Position numbers and translations under genes: made by a program. Positions 17,226 to 25,844 of a DNA stretch of 64,000 nt are shown piece after piece; position 1 is the stretch's first letter; each line of letters begins with the position of its first letter. This DNA comes from an uncultured Amylibacter sp. (GTDB lineage Bacteria; Pseudomonadota; Alphaproteobacteria; Rhodobacterales; Rhodobacteraceae). A model generated the notes under the pieces. It was given only the letters and a program-made list of their open reading frames with translations. It did no database searches and was not told the DNA's origin. The stretch lies in contig OY365741.1 in NCBI GenBank assembly GCA_959347425.1, forward strand, positions 1,078,501 through 1,142,500, in the 5' to 3' direction.

Positions 17226-18444
17226 TCCCTAACAAAACCGCCTCCTTGGTTTTGGTAAAATCGGATTGAACCCAAATGTGCTCGCCCTTTTTTAACAAAT
17301 CCCCCAATTCGCGACCTTCGGCAAAATCCATTAAATCCGCCGCCTTTATCGGGTATTTATTTTGCTGGGCAGCACCGAAATCTATCTGCTCTAAAACCGC
17401 TTTATCCAAATTTTGCCCAAGCTGAACCGCGTGGTACATCACCGCCGCACGGGCAATTTCCGCCCCGTGATAATAGCCCAAGGCAGAGGATTTTATCCCA
17501 GAATCCAACACCTTGCCCGCCAGCAAAACCCCCGTGTAGGATTTCTTTTCTGCGTTGCTGAGGCGCAAACAGGACTCACCCTCAACCACGCCTTGCCCAC
17601 CCAAAATTGCCAAACGAAATATCCAATCCACCCGCGCCCCAACAGCCGTTTCCAAATCAATAAACCGCGTGATAAAATCGGCACGGCATCCCGTAATAAT
17701 CCGCGTCAATAACCCCGCATCCTCCATCGCCAGAATCGCAGGCGCGGGATTCGGCGCAGATAATAAAAGACGAAATTCGGTGCTAATTCGCGCCGCTGAT
17801 AATCGCGCCAAAGCCGCGCCATGCGTACCACAGGCGGTCAAACCCGCCGCATCTAATTTATCGCCACCATCCGCACCATACTCTGCACCATACAGTGCCG
17901 ACATCCGAAAAAACCGCAAGATACGCAAGCCATCCTCGGCAATACGCAACCCTGCATCACCAATAAACCGCACGCGCCCGCACCGCAAATCATCCAGCCC
18001 AGACATCGGGTCAAACACCATGCCAGCCGCATCCGCATAAAGCGCGTTCATGGTGAAATCGCGCCGCCCAGCATCGGTCTTCATACACTCAGAAAACGCC
18101 ACCTGCGCGTGGCGACCATCGGTTTTTATATCACGGCGATAGGTGGTGATTTGAAAAATCTGCCCGTCTAAAATCCAGCTAACCGTGCCGTGTTTAATCC
18201 CTGTTGGCAGGGTTTTTATATGGCTCGCCCGCCCCAGTTCCATAACTTGATCGGGGGTGGCGGGGGTGGCTATATCAATATCCGTAACAGGCAAGCCCAG
18301 CAGAGCATTACGAACACAGCCGCCGACAAAATACGCGGGGAAACCCGCATCGGCAAAACACTCCATAACCCGTTTAACGGGCGCATCGGTGAGCCAATCG
18401 GCAGTGATTTTCATCGGCGTTTCATCCGTCATGGGGCGTGTCAT
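17215..18444 (-). CDS. CCA-adding / poly(A) polymerase family nucleotidyltransferase
   Basis: About 409 residues. Class II nucleotidyltransferase head: VGGCVRNALLG and the metal motif DIDIATPAT, then RRDFTMNALY and a binding region with EDGLRILRFFR. It adds or repairs the tRNA 3' CCA; poly(A) activity is possible in this family. Three candidate ATGs (18444, 18432, 18414) cluster in the overlap with the end of hslO; none has a clear ribosome-binding site, so the start is uncertain and coupling to hslO is likely. The protein ends -GIND-TAA inside an AACGATTA heptamer. Confidence 0.9.
   Translation of the reverse strand: MTRPMTDETPMKITADWLTDAPVKRVMECFADAGFPAYFVGGCVRNALLGLPVTDIDIATPATPDQVMELGRASHIKTLPTGIKHGTVSWILDGQIFQITTYRRDIKTDGRHAQVAFSECMKTDAGRRDFTMNALYADAAGMVFDPMSGLDDLRCGRVRFIGDAGLRIAEDGLRILRFFRMSALYGAEYGADGGDKLDAAGLTACGTHGAALARLSAARISTEFRLLLSAPNPAPAILAMEDAGLLTRIITGCRADFITRFIDLETAVGARVDWIFRLAILGGQGVVEGESCLRLSNAEKKSYTGVLLAGKVLDSGIKSSALGYYHGAEIARAAVMYHAVQLGQNLDKAVLEQIDFGAAQQNKYPIKAADLMDFAEGRELGDLLKKGEHIWVQSDFTKTKEAVLLGIND
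17217..17230. repeat. Short heptamer pair spanning two convergent stop codons
   Basis: AATCGTT followed by AATCCCT. It contains the TAA of fmt (plus) and lies next to the TAA of the nucleotidyltransferase (minus), so both reading frames end within the same repeat. Confidence 0.55.
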
Positions 18445-19426
18445 TATCTTTATCTTTATTCGCCTGAAACCCAACACTATCGGGTGACAGAGTATAATGC
18501 GCCCCGCAAAACTGGCAATCGGCGGTAAGGGTATTATCGGGCAAGGTCATCTTTTCAATATCCTTGGCAGAATAAATCGACAAGGCCTGTTTCACCCGCG
18601 ATTTGGAACAGGTACAGCCGAATTCCACCGCTTGGGCTGGAAAAATCCGCAAGGATTCCTGATGAAACAACCGATACAAAAGCGTTTCATGGGGTAGGGT
18701 TTTATCCAAAAGTTCTGCCGATTTTAATGTGTTAAGATGGGCGAGGGTACGTTGCCAATCCTCGGATTTTTGCGCGGCATCCGTGGTATCGGCGGAATTG
18801 GCGGCAAGGTGTTGTACCATCATTCCCGCGACCGACCACTGGGGGGAGGTGGCTTTTGTTGGTGTGCCAATTTTCACAATAAACCGACTGGGCAGTTGTT
18901 CGGATTGATGAAAATAAGTCTCGGCACAGGAGGATAAAGACGCACCCGAAAGCGGGGTGATACCCTTAAACGGAGTCATCCCCTGCCCTTGGTCAATCAG
19001 AATGGCAAACGCCCCCTGCCCGATTTTTTTAAACGAGGCTTCAAGGGTTTCATTAGCCGTTTCCTCGGACATACGGTCTTTATCAAAGCTGGCGTAGGCA
19101 CGGATTTTTGCCGCACCATCGTCGGTGCTCGGGGCAAAATAATCCGTGGCAATCAGGCGAATCGGTCCATCGCCACGGATTTGCAAGGACAGCTTCCAAC
19201 GCAGTTTTATCGTTTGCCCAATCAATGCAGACAGCATCACAGCCTCTGCCAATAGCATCAGCACGGCGGGCGGATAATCGTGCTGGTCGATAATAGTATT
19301 TAAGGTCGTATCAAACCGAGCAATCCGCCCACGGGTATTGGCACCGTCCAGTTGGAAGGGCAGAACCAAATCGCCCCCCAAATCGCTTGGCGGGGCAGTA
19401 TCAGGGATTTTTATTTTTTGTGTCAT
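18422..19426 (-). CDS. hslO: Hsp33 redox-regulated chaperone
   Basis: 334 residues. The C-terminal zinc-binding redox switch is intact: CTCSKSR, then CQFCGAHY about 30 residues later (CxC...CxxC). Oxidative stress releases zinc and activates holdase function. The N-terminal core is typical (GLVxR-type stretch replaced by DGPIRLIATDY). The Asp/Lys/Asn-rich tail (NKDKDNDTPHDG) overlaps the next gene downstream. Confidence 0.93.
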   Translation of the reverse strand: MTQKIKIPDTAPPSDLGGDLVLPFQLDGANTRGRIARFDTTLNTIIDQHDYPPAVLMLLAEAVMLSALIGQTIKLRWKLSLQIRGDGPIRLIATDYFAPSTDDGAAKIRAYASFDKDRMSEETANETLEASFKKIGQGAFAILIDQGQGMTPFKGITPLSGASLSSCAETYFHQSEQLPSRFIVKIGTPTKATSPQWSVAGMMVQHLAANSADTTDAAQKSEDWQRTLAHLNTLKSAELLDKTLPHETLLYRLFHQESLRIFPAQAVEFGCTCSKSRVKQALSIYSAKDIEKMTLPDNTLTADCQFCGAHYTLSPDSVGFQANKDKDNDTPHDG

Positions 19427-19447
19427 GATTTTTTAATGCGTTTTATT

Positions 19448-19474
19448 AGGGGGGTTATTTTGTTTCACCCCCCT
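19448..19474. terminator. Inverted repeat between the PP2C regulator and hslO
   Basis: AGGGGGGT and ACCCCCCT, a perfect 8-base pair stem with an 11-base loop. It lies after the receiver-PP2C gene and before hslO, both on the minus strand. No clear T-run follows on the minus strand, so it may be a processing or attenuation hairpin rather than a simple terminator. Confidence 0.45.
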
Positions 19475-19542
19475 TATAGCAAAAAAACCATAAAACGCCA
19501 CAGGGTTAATTCCCCCAATAATTCCCGCTCAATTATACTCTA

Positions 19543-20784
19543 TCACCGCTCAATCACCAGTGCCGAAATATCATCCTCAAACCCTGCCCGACCTCGGTAT
19601 TTTTTCACATCCTTTATCAGGGCAGGCAGAAAATCATCAATCGCGCTGGCTCTGTGACGTTTGATAAGGGCGATTAAACCTGCCTCCTCCAACCCCACGC
19701 CCCTGGGATTTTCACACTCCACCAAACCATCGGAATAAATCAACACCCGTGCGCCGCGTTTTACATCAAAAGCAAAACTTTCATAGCCCGCATGTTTCAC
19801 CAATCCAATCGGTATCCCACCCGTGCCGAGGATTTGCACCCCCGAATCCGTATCAAAAACCACAGGATGCGGACTGCCCGCCTGCACCATCCGCCCGGCC
19901 CCCGTTTCAAGATCCAAAGTGCCATAAACCAGGGTAAAGTATAAATCGTTACCGACCATATTCAGCATCAAATCGTTTAACAAATCCGCCACCTCGGCTG
20001 GGTCGCGCAAACGATAGTCCGCGCCATCGGTATCAAACGCGATATTCCGTGCCGGATTATCGGGGTTAAAATACGAGCCCAACCGCACCCCCAACAAAGC
20101 CGACGGCACGCCATGCCCGCAGACATCCAAGCCATAAAACCCAAGGCGGGTTTCATCAATGCAAAAATACCCCAAAATATCGCCGCCCAGATGCTGGCTA
20201 GATTTGAACGCGGTATGAACCGTGGCGTTTTTATACTCGGCACGGCTGGGCGGCATCATGGCACGGTGCAGCTGCCCTGCCTCTTTCAAATCGGTTTCAA
20301 TCACCTGATAGGCGCAATTGAGACGTTCAAACGCCTGCGCCGTTTGGGTTTGTTTTTCTTGCAATTCTGTGTGCATTTGTAACAAACGGGCGGCGGCACG
20401 AAGCCGTGCATTCAATTCTATCTTTGCGATTGGTTTTATCAAAAAATCATCGGCACCCGCGCCCAAACCCTTAGCAATATCAAGCGTTTCGGATTTCACC
20501 GTTAGCAAGATAAAATAAACATAAGGAGAGGTTTTTGGCGGGGCTTTGCGGATTTTTTTACACAACTCCAAACCCGACATCTGTGGCATCATCCAATCGG
20601 ATAAAATCACATCAATCGCTTGGGTGTTAGCGATATGTAACGCCGCCTTACCCGAATCCGCCTCAACATACTCAAACCCAAACTCGTGCAAATGACGGCA
20701 TATCAGGCTGCGCTGGGCTGGCGAATCATCAACAACCAAAACACGTAGTTTCTTTGGGGAAGGGTTTTTTTGGAGAGGGGACAT
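19543..20784 (-). CDS. Response regulator with PP2C (RsbU/SpoIIE-type) phosphatase output
   Basis: 413 residues from the ATG at 20784. Receiver domain at about residues 12-130 (VLVVDDSPAQR, phospho-acceptor Asp in ILSDWMMP, Lys in FLIKPIAK), a coiled linker (residues 130-180), then a PP2C-like phosphatase with metal Asp residues in GGDILGYF, GLDVCGHG and GFEDDISAL. Such proteins dephosphorylate anti-sigma antagonists or HPt-type partners. The gene is divergent from a small HPt gene 148 bases away, a likely signalling partner. A longer frame upstream lacks coding character. The ribosome-binding site is unclear. Confidence 0.88.
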   Translation of the reverse strand: MSPLQKNPSPKKLRVLVVDDSPAQRSLICRHLHEFGFEYVEADSGKAALHIANTQAIDVILSDWMMPQMSGLELCKKIRKAPPKTSPYVYFILLTVKSETLDIAKGLGAGADDFLIKPIAKIELNARLRAAARLLQMHTELQEKQTQTAQAFERLNCAYQVIETDLKEAGQLHRAMMPPSRAEYKNATVHTAFKSSQHLGGDILGYFCIDETRLGFYGLDVCGHGVPSALLGVRLGSYFNPDNPARNIAFDTDGADYRLRDPAEVADLLNDLMLNMVGNDLYFTLVYGTLDLETGAGRMVQAGSPHPVVFDTDSGVQILGTGGIPIGLVKHAGYESFAFDVKRGARVLIYSDGLVECENPRGVGLEEAGLIALIKRHRASAIDDFLPALIKDVKKYRGRAGFEDDISALVIER

Positions 20785-20931
20785 AGCGCATAGATAATCG
20801 GTTTTGCCTTGTAAATCCTTAATCCGTGCTAAAAACCTACCAAAAATACGCCAAAGAAAAGCGTAAAACTGCAAGATATTTTTAAATGTTTTGTCGCTAT
20901 AAGGGGGACAACCATTAAAAAGGGGGGGATT

Positions 20932-21258
20932 ATGATTGATAAAACACGAATTGGGCAACTGCGTGCCGATATAGGCGAGGATGATTTTTTCATTATTGTC
21001 GCAGGTTTTTTGCAAGAGGGGGAGGAAGCTCTGGCGAAATTGGCAACGCTGGATAAGGGCGATTCGGCACAGACCCCTGCACTGTTGCATTTCTTAAAGG
21101 GATGCGCGGTGAATCTGGGGTTTTGCGCGGTTGCCGAGTATTGCGAAATCCACAAAACCAACCCCGCACCAGATATAACCGTACTAACCAACCATTTCCA
21201 AACCGAACGACAAGAGCTTTCCGCCCTAATCGGCGCGATTCCCCAAAAATCCGCCTGA
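20932..21258 (+). CDS. Stand-alone HPt phosphotransfer protein
   Basis: 108 residues. HPt signature around His53: LLHFLKGCAVNLGF (H-x-L-K-G-x-A-x-x-L-G). A single HPt domain fills the protein. It would shuttle phosphate between a hybrid kinase and a receiver; the divergent receiver-PP2C protein is the obvious candidate. The ATG follows AGGGGGGG at suitable distance. No kinase gene is in the window. Confidence 0.82.
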   Translation: MIDKTRIGQLRADIGEDDFFIIVAGFLQEGEEALAKLATLDKGDSAQTPALLHFLKGCAVNLGFCAVAEYCEIHKTNPAPDITVLTNHFQTERQELSALIGAIPQKSA

Positions 21259-21382
21259 ATCCCGCCAAATTTCAAAAAATTCACCCGAATCCGCAAAAAT
21301 CCATAAAAACCCTATTGACTCATCACCGCTTTCCTTGTCCTATAGCTTCATCTTTCAAACCAAACAATTAAAGGAGATGAAA

Positions 21383-22123
21383 ATGAAAGTTTTAACAAAA
21401 ACACTACTATCCGCCACGATACTTGCCTTTGGCACTTTGGCAAGCACTGCATTGGCGCAAACCGTGCGAATCGGGACGGAGGGTGCCTATCCCCCCTATA
21501 ATCTGATCAACGATGATGGCGAGGTTGACGGCTTTGAACGCGAGCTGGGCGATGCCCTGTGCGAAATTGCCAAGCTGGATTGCACATGGGTAACGAACGA
21601 ATGGGATTCGATTATTCCCAATCTGGTATCATCAAACTATGACGCGATTATGGCGGGGATGAGTATTACCGAAGAACGCGATCAAGTGATTGATTTCAGC
21701 GAGTCTTACTTTCCTGCCGACCCGTCGGCCTATGTCGCACTCAGCGGTGCCGATGCGATGGCTTTAACAAAAGTTGTCGCCGCCCAAGTCAGCACCATTC
21801 AATCCAGCCATGTTGCCAGTTCTGGCGCGTCCTTGCAGGAATTTTCATCCCCCGATGAAACGATTGCTGCCGTGCGCAATGGTGAGGCGGACGCGGTTCT
21901 CGCCGATAAAGCGTTTTTAGAACCGATTGTTAACGAATCAAACGGCGAGCTGGTTTTCGTCGGCGAAGATGTTATCTTGGGCGACGGTATCGGTGTGGGT
22001 TTGCGTGAAAGCGACCAGAAGCTGCGCAAAAAGTTCAACAAAGCGATTAAGAAATTAAAAGCAGACGGGCGATTGAACGCGATGATTAAAAAATGGTTCG
22101 GGGCGGAAGCTGCCGTATTTTAA
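21383..22123 (+). CDS. Polar amino-acid ABC transporter, periplasmic binding protein
   Basis: 246 residues. Signal peptide MKVLTKTLLSATILAFGTLA with cleavage after ALA near residue 22, then RIGTEGAYPPYN and GFERELGDALC, hallmarks of the lysine/arginine/ornithine/histidine-type family. The start at 21383 has AAAGGAG six bases upstream; an ATG six bases earlier abuts the site and is rejected. Arginine or ornithine is a reasonable ligand guess because argG follows the permease genes. A GC-rich hairpin separates it from the permeases, consistent with higher expression of the binding protein. Confidence 0.9.
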   Translation: MKVLTKTLLSATILAFGTLASTALAQTVRIGTEGAYPPYNLINDDGEVDGFERELGDALCEIAKLDCTWVTNEWDSIIPNLVSSNYDAIMAGMSITEERDQVIDFSESYFPADPSAYVALSGADAMALTKVVAAQVSTIQSSHVASSGASLQEFSSPDETIAAVRNGEADAVLADKAFLEPIVNESNGELVFVGEDVILGDGIGVGLRESDQKLRKKFNKAIKKLKADGRLNAMIKKWFGAEAAVF

Positions 22124-22160
22124 CGGGTGGTTTTAATCCCCACCTTATTTGAAACTATAC

Positions 22161-22192
22161 GGGGGCGCGGGTTCTGCCCGCCCCCCTGTTTA
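22161..22192 (+). terminator. GC-rich hairpin between binding-protein and permease genes
   Basis: GGGGGCGCGGG, short loop, CCCGCCCCCC, then TGTTT. It lies 38 bases after the binding-protein stop and 29 before the permease ATG. It probably acts as a partial terminator or mRNA-stabilising stem that lowers permease expression. Confidence 0.6.
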
Positions 22193-22220
22193 ACACTGCC
22201 CCTAATTTTGCGTCCCGATT

Positions 22221-23078
22221 ATGTTTGAATATTGTATCAATGTTGGCGGGTTGGACGGGCTTAGCTGGCTATCGTGCTATCTAACAACGGGCAAGCATCT
22301 GGCGTTCTACAAAAGTTTCGGCACTGTGATGATGCTGATTTTTATGGTCGCACCACTGGCGTTACTATTTGGCTTTTATGGCAGTTTCGCCATGCGGTCA
22401 AACTGGCGGGCAATTCGCTGGGTCGGCTGGGGCTATAGCTCTGTTGTTCGCGGAGTCCCCGATATCGTGTTTTTCCTCTTCGCCCCGATTGCATTAGACC
22501 AATTAATAGAAGTCCTTCGCCATAAATGGCTCTGTTCGGCAAGCACCGAACCCATCTGGAGGGGCAATGATTTTGTCGTTTGCACCGCTGCCAAAATGCC
22601 AGTCAGCAACGCCGCCGCTTGGGTGCATGATACCTATGGATTTTTACTGGCGGTGGTGGCCTTCGCTATCGTTATGGGTGCGTTTGTTTCCAATGTTTTG
22701 GACGGTGCGTTAAAGTCCGTGCCATCGGGACAAATAGAGGCTGGTCGCGCCGTTGGGCTATCGCGGCGGCGAATCCGCCGTTTGATAGAAATCCCGCAGA
22801 TGTGGATTTTTGCCCTGCCCGGCCTCTCCAACCTGTGGCAATTATTAATTAAAGCCACGCCTTTATTATTTTTATTGGGGATAGAGGATATCGTTTATTG
22901 GGCGCGGGAGCTGGGCGGACAGAAAACCACGCTTTATACCTACGCCCATCCGGACTGGCGGATTTGGTATTTCACCGCCCTGATTGTGTTTTATTTGCTG
23001 GTCAGTTGGGCTTCGCAACAGGTGTTTGAGCGGGTGCATACGCACCTGTCACGAATTCACAATAAGGGGGAGTCGTGA
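22221..23078 (+). CDS. Polar amino-acid ABC transporter permease 1 (HisQ-like)
   Basis: 285 residues, five or six membrane segments. The EAA coupling loop is present (ALKSVPSGQIEAGRAVGLSR). Insertions between segments (around residues 95-135, with WLCSASTEPIWRGND) make it longer than the usual HisQ. It pairs with the downstream permease, which starts within its last codons (overlap of 4 bases). The cognate ATPase gene is not adjacent and not seen in the window. Confidence 0.88.
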   Translation: MFEYCINVGGLDGLSWLSCYLTTGKHLAFYKSFGTVMMLIFMVAPLALLFGFYGSFAMRSNWRAIRWVGWGYSSVVRGVPDIVFFLFAPIALDQLIEVLRHKWLCSASTEPIWRGNDFVVCTAAKMPVSNAAAWVHDTYGFLLAVVAFAIVMGAFVSNVLDGALKSVPSGQIEAGRAVGLSRRRIRRLIEIPQMWIFALPGLSNLWQLLIKATPLLFLLGIEDIVYWARELGGQKTTLYTYAHPDWRIWYFTALIVFYLLVSWASQQVFERVHTHLSRIHNKGES

Positions 23079-23884
23079 TGAGCTGTTATGACACCCTTTT
23101 TGATTATGGCTTGCGGGCGTTTGGCTTTGGCGAACGCGGTCTGCCCCGCGCCGATATTGATTTGTGCCAACAGGTGGTGCTGATAGGCTCTGGCGTGTTG
23201 TGGAATTTATATTATATGATTATCGCGCTGTGTTTTGGGTTTTTCTTTGCCCTGCTTTTGGCAGTGGGGAAAAACCAACGCAATCGGTATATTCGCGGGC
23301 TGGCGAGCGGTTATGTTTATCTGTTTCGTGGCACACCCTTGTTTATTCAGTTTTTCTTTGCCTATGAGGTTTTTGTTTTATTGCCGAAATACAATATTGA
23401 TATTAATCTTATTTTCACGACAATAACGATGGAAACGCGGCTGTTATCGCGGGCTTGGCTGGGCGCGGTTTTGGTTTTGTTTTTGAATACCTCGGCCTAT
23501 AGTGCAGAGATTTTTTACGGAGCATTGCGGGCAGTTCCCGCCGCCCAAATAGAGGCGGCGGCGGCTTTGGGTTTGCGTCCGTGGCAGAGGTTTCGGTTTG
23601 TCGTTTGGCCGACCTTATTGCGCTATGCTTGGTCGTCTTATACGAACGAGGCGGTGTTTATGTTTCACGCGACAACTCTGGTTTATTTTTCCGCGTTTCC
23701 CGCGTGGCAACAGAAGGGCGATGCCTTGTATTACGCCAATTATTTTGCCGAGAAGACGTTTAATCCGTTTATCGCCTATCCTTTGGTGGCGGGGTATTTT
23801 ATTATCTGTACCTTGCTGATTATTTGGGTGTTTGCGATTATTGGACGGCGATTGAATCGACATGAGTTGGTGGGTAGGGATTAG
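23075..23884 (+). CDS. Polar amino-acid ABC transporter permease 2 (HisM-like)
   Basis: 269 residues. Membrane segments spread over the protein, and the EAA loop ALRAVPAAQIEAAAALGLRP sits near residue 155. FRGTPLFIQ in the second segment is a family hallmark. It forms the transmembrane pore with the upstream permease. Last transporter gene of this locus; argG follows 81 bases later with its own GGAAAAGGA site. Confidence 0.9.
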   Translation: MMSCYDTLFDYGLRAFGFGERGLPRADIDLCQQVVLIGSGVLWNLYYMIIALCFGFFFALLLAVGKNQRNRYIRGLASGYVYLFRGTPLFIQFFFAYEVFVLLPKYNIDINLIFTTITMETRLLSRAWLGAVLVLFLNTSAYSAEIFYGALRAVPAAQIEAAAALGLRPWQRFRFVVWPTLLRYAWSSYTNEAVFMFHATTLVYFSAFPAWQQKGDALYYANYFAEKTFNPFIAYPLVAGYFIICTLLIIWVFAIIGRRLNRHELVGRD

Positions 23885-23965
23885 GGTTTTTTTGCCCCCA
23901 CGCGTGGGCTTGCAAATTCACGCAAAATTGGCTAATACCCTGCCAAAAGGAAAAGGAAAAACCCC

Positions 23966-25192
23966 ATGTCTAAAAATAAAAAAATAAGAAAAGTTGTGCT
24001 GGCCTATTCGGGCGGGCTTGATACCTCTATCATCCTCAAATGGTTGCAAACCGAATATGAGTGCGAGGTGATAACTTTCACCGCCGATTTGGGGCAGGGT
24101 GAGGAACTGGAACCCGCCAAACAAAAGGCATTGCAACTCGGCATTAAACCGCAAAATATTTTCATCCGCGATGTCCGCGAAGAATTCGTGCGCGATTTTG
24201 TCTATCCGATGTTTCGCGCCAATACCTTGTATGAGGGTCGGTATTTACTGGGCACCGCCATCGCGCGGCCGCTGATTGCCAAGCATTTGATTGACATCGC
24301 ACGGGAAGTTGGAGCCGATGCGATTTCCCACGGTGCCACGGGTAAGGGCAACGACCAAGTGCGGTTTGAACTGGCCGCCTATGCCCTGAACCCCGATATA
24401 TCCATCATTGCGCCGTGGCGCGAATGGGATTTAACCAGCCGTACGAAATTGCTGGAATTCGCCGAAGCCCATCAAATTCCGATTGCCAAAGACAAACGGG
24501 GTGAGGCTCCGTTTTCTGTTGATGCCAATTTATTACATACTTCGTCAGAGGGTAAATTGCTTGAAGACCCGTCAAAAGAAGCACCCGATTATGTCTATCA
24601 GCGCACCAATAGCCCCGAATCCGCGCCCGATACCGCGCAATATGTCGAGCTGACTTTCAAACAAGGCGACGCAGTTTCGCTGGATGGGCGGGCGTTAGAT
24701 GCGGCCGATATGCTGACCGCTTTGAATGAATTGGGGCGGGTGCATGGGATTGGTCGCCTGGATTTGGTGGAGGGTCGCAGTGTTGGTATGAAATCGCGCG
24801 GGATTTATGAAACCCCTGGTGGCACGATTTTAATAGAGGCGCATCGCGGGATTGAAAGCATTACTTTGGATCGCGGGGCGATGCATTTAAAAGACGAATT
24901 GATGACGAAATATGCCGCCATGATTTATGATGGCTATTGGTATAGTCCAGAACGTGAGATGGTGCAGGCGTTGATTGATACCTCGCAGGTTTGGGTCAAT
25001 GGCTCGGTGCGATTAAAGTTGTATAAGGGCAGTGTTCAAATCGTTGGGCGGTGGTCGGATGATAGTTTATATTCCGAAGCGCATGTGACCTTTGAAGATG
25101 ACGCGGGTGCCTATGATCAAAAAGACGCGGCTGGGTTTATTAAAATAAATGCCTTGCGTTTGAAATTATTGGCGGCGCGGCGCAAAAAATAA
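23966..25192 (+). CDS. argG: Argininosuccinate synthase
   Basis: 408 residues, usual length. N-terminal ATP-binding [13 protein letters not shown], then [10 protein letters not shown] and the [11 protein letters not shown] region. It joins citrulline and aspartate to argininosuccinate with ATP. Located behind a basic-amino-acid-type transporter, which supports an arginine-related ligand for that system. It converges on soxG. Confidence 0.96.
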   Translation: MSKNKKIRKVVLAYSGGLDTSIILKWLQTEYECEVITFTADLGQGEELEPAKQKALQLGIKPQNIFIRDVREEFVRDFVYPMFRANTLYEGRYLLGTAIARPLIAKHLIDIAREVGADAISHGATGKGNDQVRFELAAYALNPDISIIAPWREWDLTSRTKLLEFAEAHQIPIAKDKRGEAPFSVDANLLHTSSEGKLLEDPSKEAPDYVYQRTNSPESAPDTAQYVELTFKQGDAVSLDGRALDAADMLTALNELGRVHGIGRLDLVEGRSVGMKSRGIYETPGGTILIEAHRGIESITLDRGAMHLKDELMTKYAAMIYDGYWYSPEREMVQALIDTSQVWVNGSVRLKLYKGSVQIVGRWSDDSLYSEAHVTFEDDAGAYDQKDAAGFIKINALRLKLLAARRKK

Positions 25193-25217
25193 ACGATGAA
25201 TGATGCGTGGCGAATAT

Positions 25218-25844
25218 CTAATCGCTCACTGCCAAAATCGCGGTTTTAATCCCATGCAAAAATGACTCCGCCGAGGAGGCAGCAGAAAACAAATAAAACC
25301 GATTATCCCCCAGCCGTATCATTAACACCCCCAGATGATCCAGCGATGTTCGCGCAGAGGCGTTTATGGCAAAAGCCTGCTGCGATAAATTTAACGGGCA
25401 GAGCCTTTCCAAAACCGATAAAACATCCACACCAGACAGCTCTACCCCGACCCAGCCGTGGCTCTGGTCGGTGCAATACCCCAGTGCGGATATTTGTTTT
25501 AAGGCTTGTTTTTTCGGGGGAGCATCACTGATAAAAAACCACTGGTCGGGTTGGGTTTGTGCAATATAAAGCCCGTCTTTGATAAAAATCTTTGGCGCAG
25601 TGGGCAAAGAGAGCCCCAGCGTTTTTAATCCCTTTGCCACGGCGGTTTTCTGCCCGCGTGGCATGGCAAAAGACATTATGGTCATGGACAAGACCCGAAC
25701 GCTACAAGAATCCAAAACTAAATCTTCGCCCATCAAAGGTGCGTTTGCCTGTAAAGGTTCAAATGTTTTCCCAGATATTTTAACAGATTTTTTAACTGTT
25801 TTTTTCACAACTTTTTTCACAGCTTTTTTCACAGCTTTAACCAT
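25218..25844 (-). CDS. soxG: Sarcosine oxidase gamma subunit with Lys-rich N-terminal extension
   Basis: 208 residues. The start ATG at 25844 overlaps the soxA stop by 8 bases. The C-terminal two thirds match the gamma subunit (SWFFIS-type DQWFFISDAP, QSHGWVGVELSGVDVLSVLERLCPLNL). Residues 2-25 are an unusual repeat of valine and lysine (KAVKKAVKKVVKKTVKKSVK), not part of the standard family. SoxG binds the tetrahydrofolate-domain side of the heterotetramer. The protein ends -AVSD with TAG. Confidence 0.88.
   Translation of the reverse strand: MVKAVKKAVKKVVKKTVKKSVKISGKTFEPLQANAPLMGEDLVLDSCSVRVLSMTIMSFAMPRGQKTAVAKGLKTLGLSLPTAPKIFIKDGLYIAQTQPDQWFFISDAPPKKQALKQISALGYCTDQSHGWVGVELSGVDVLSVLERLCPLNLSQQAFAINASARTSLDHLGVLMIRLGDNRFYLFSAASSAESFLHGIKTAILAVSD

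Noticed and set aside
20785..21090. Long N-terminal extension of the receiver-PP2C protein
   Set aside because: The extra 102 codons overlap the start of the divergent HPt gene and show no domain; the receiver begins shortly after ATG 20784.
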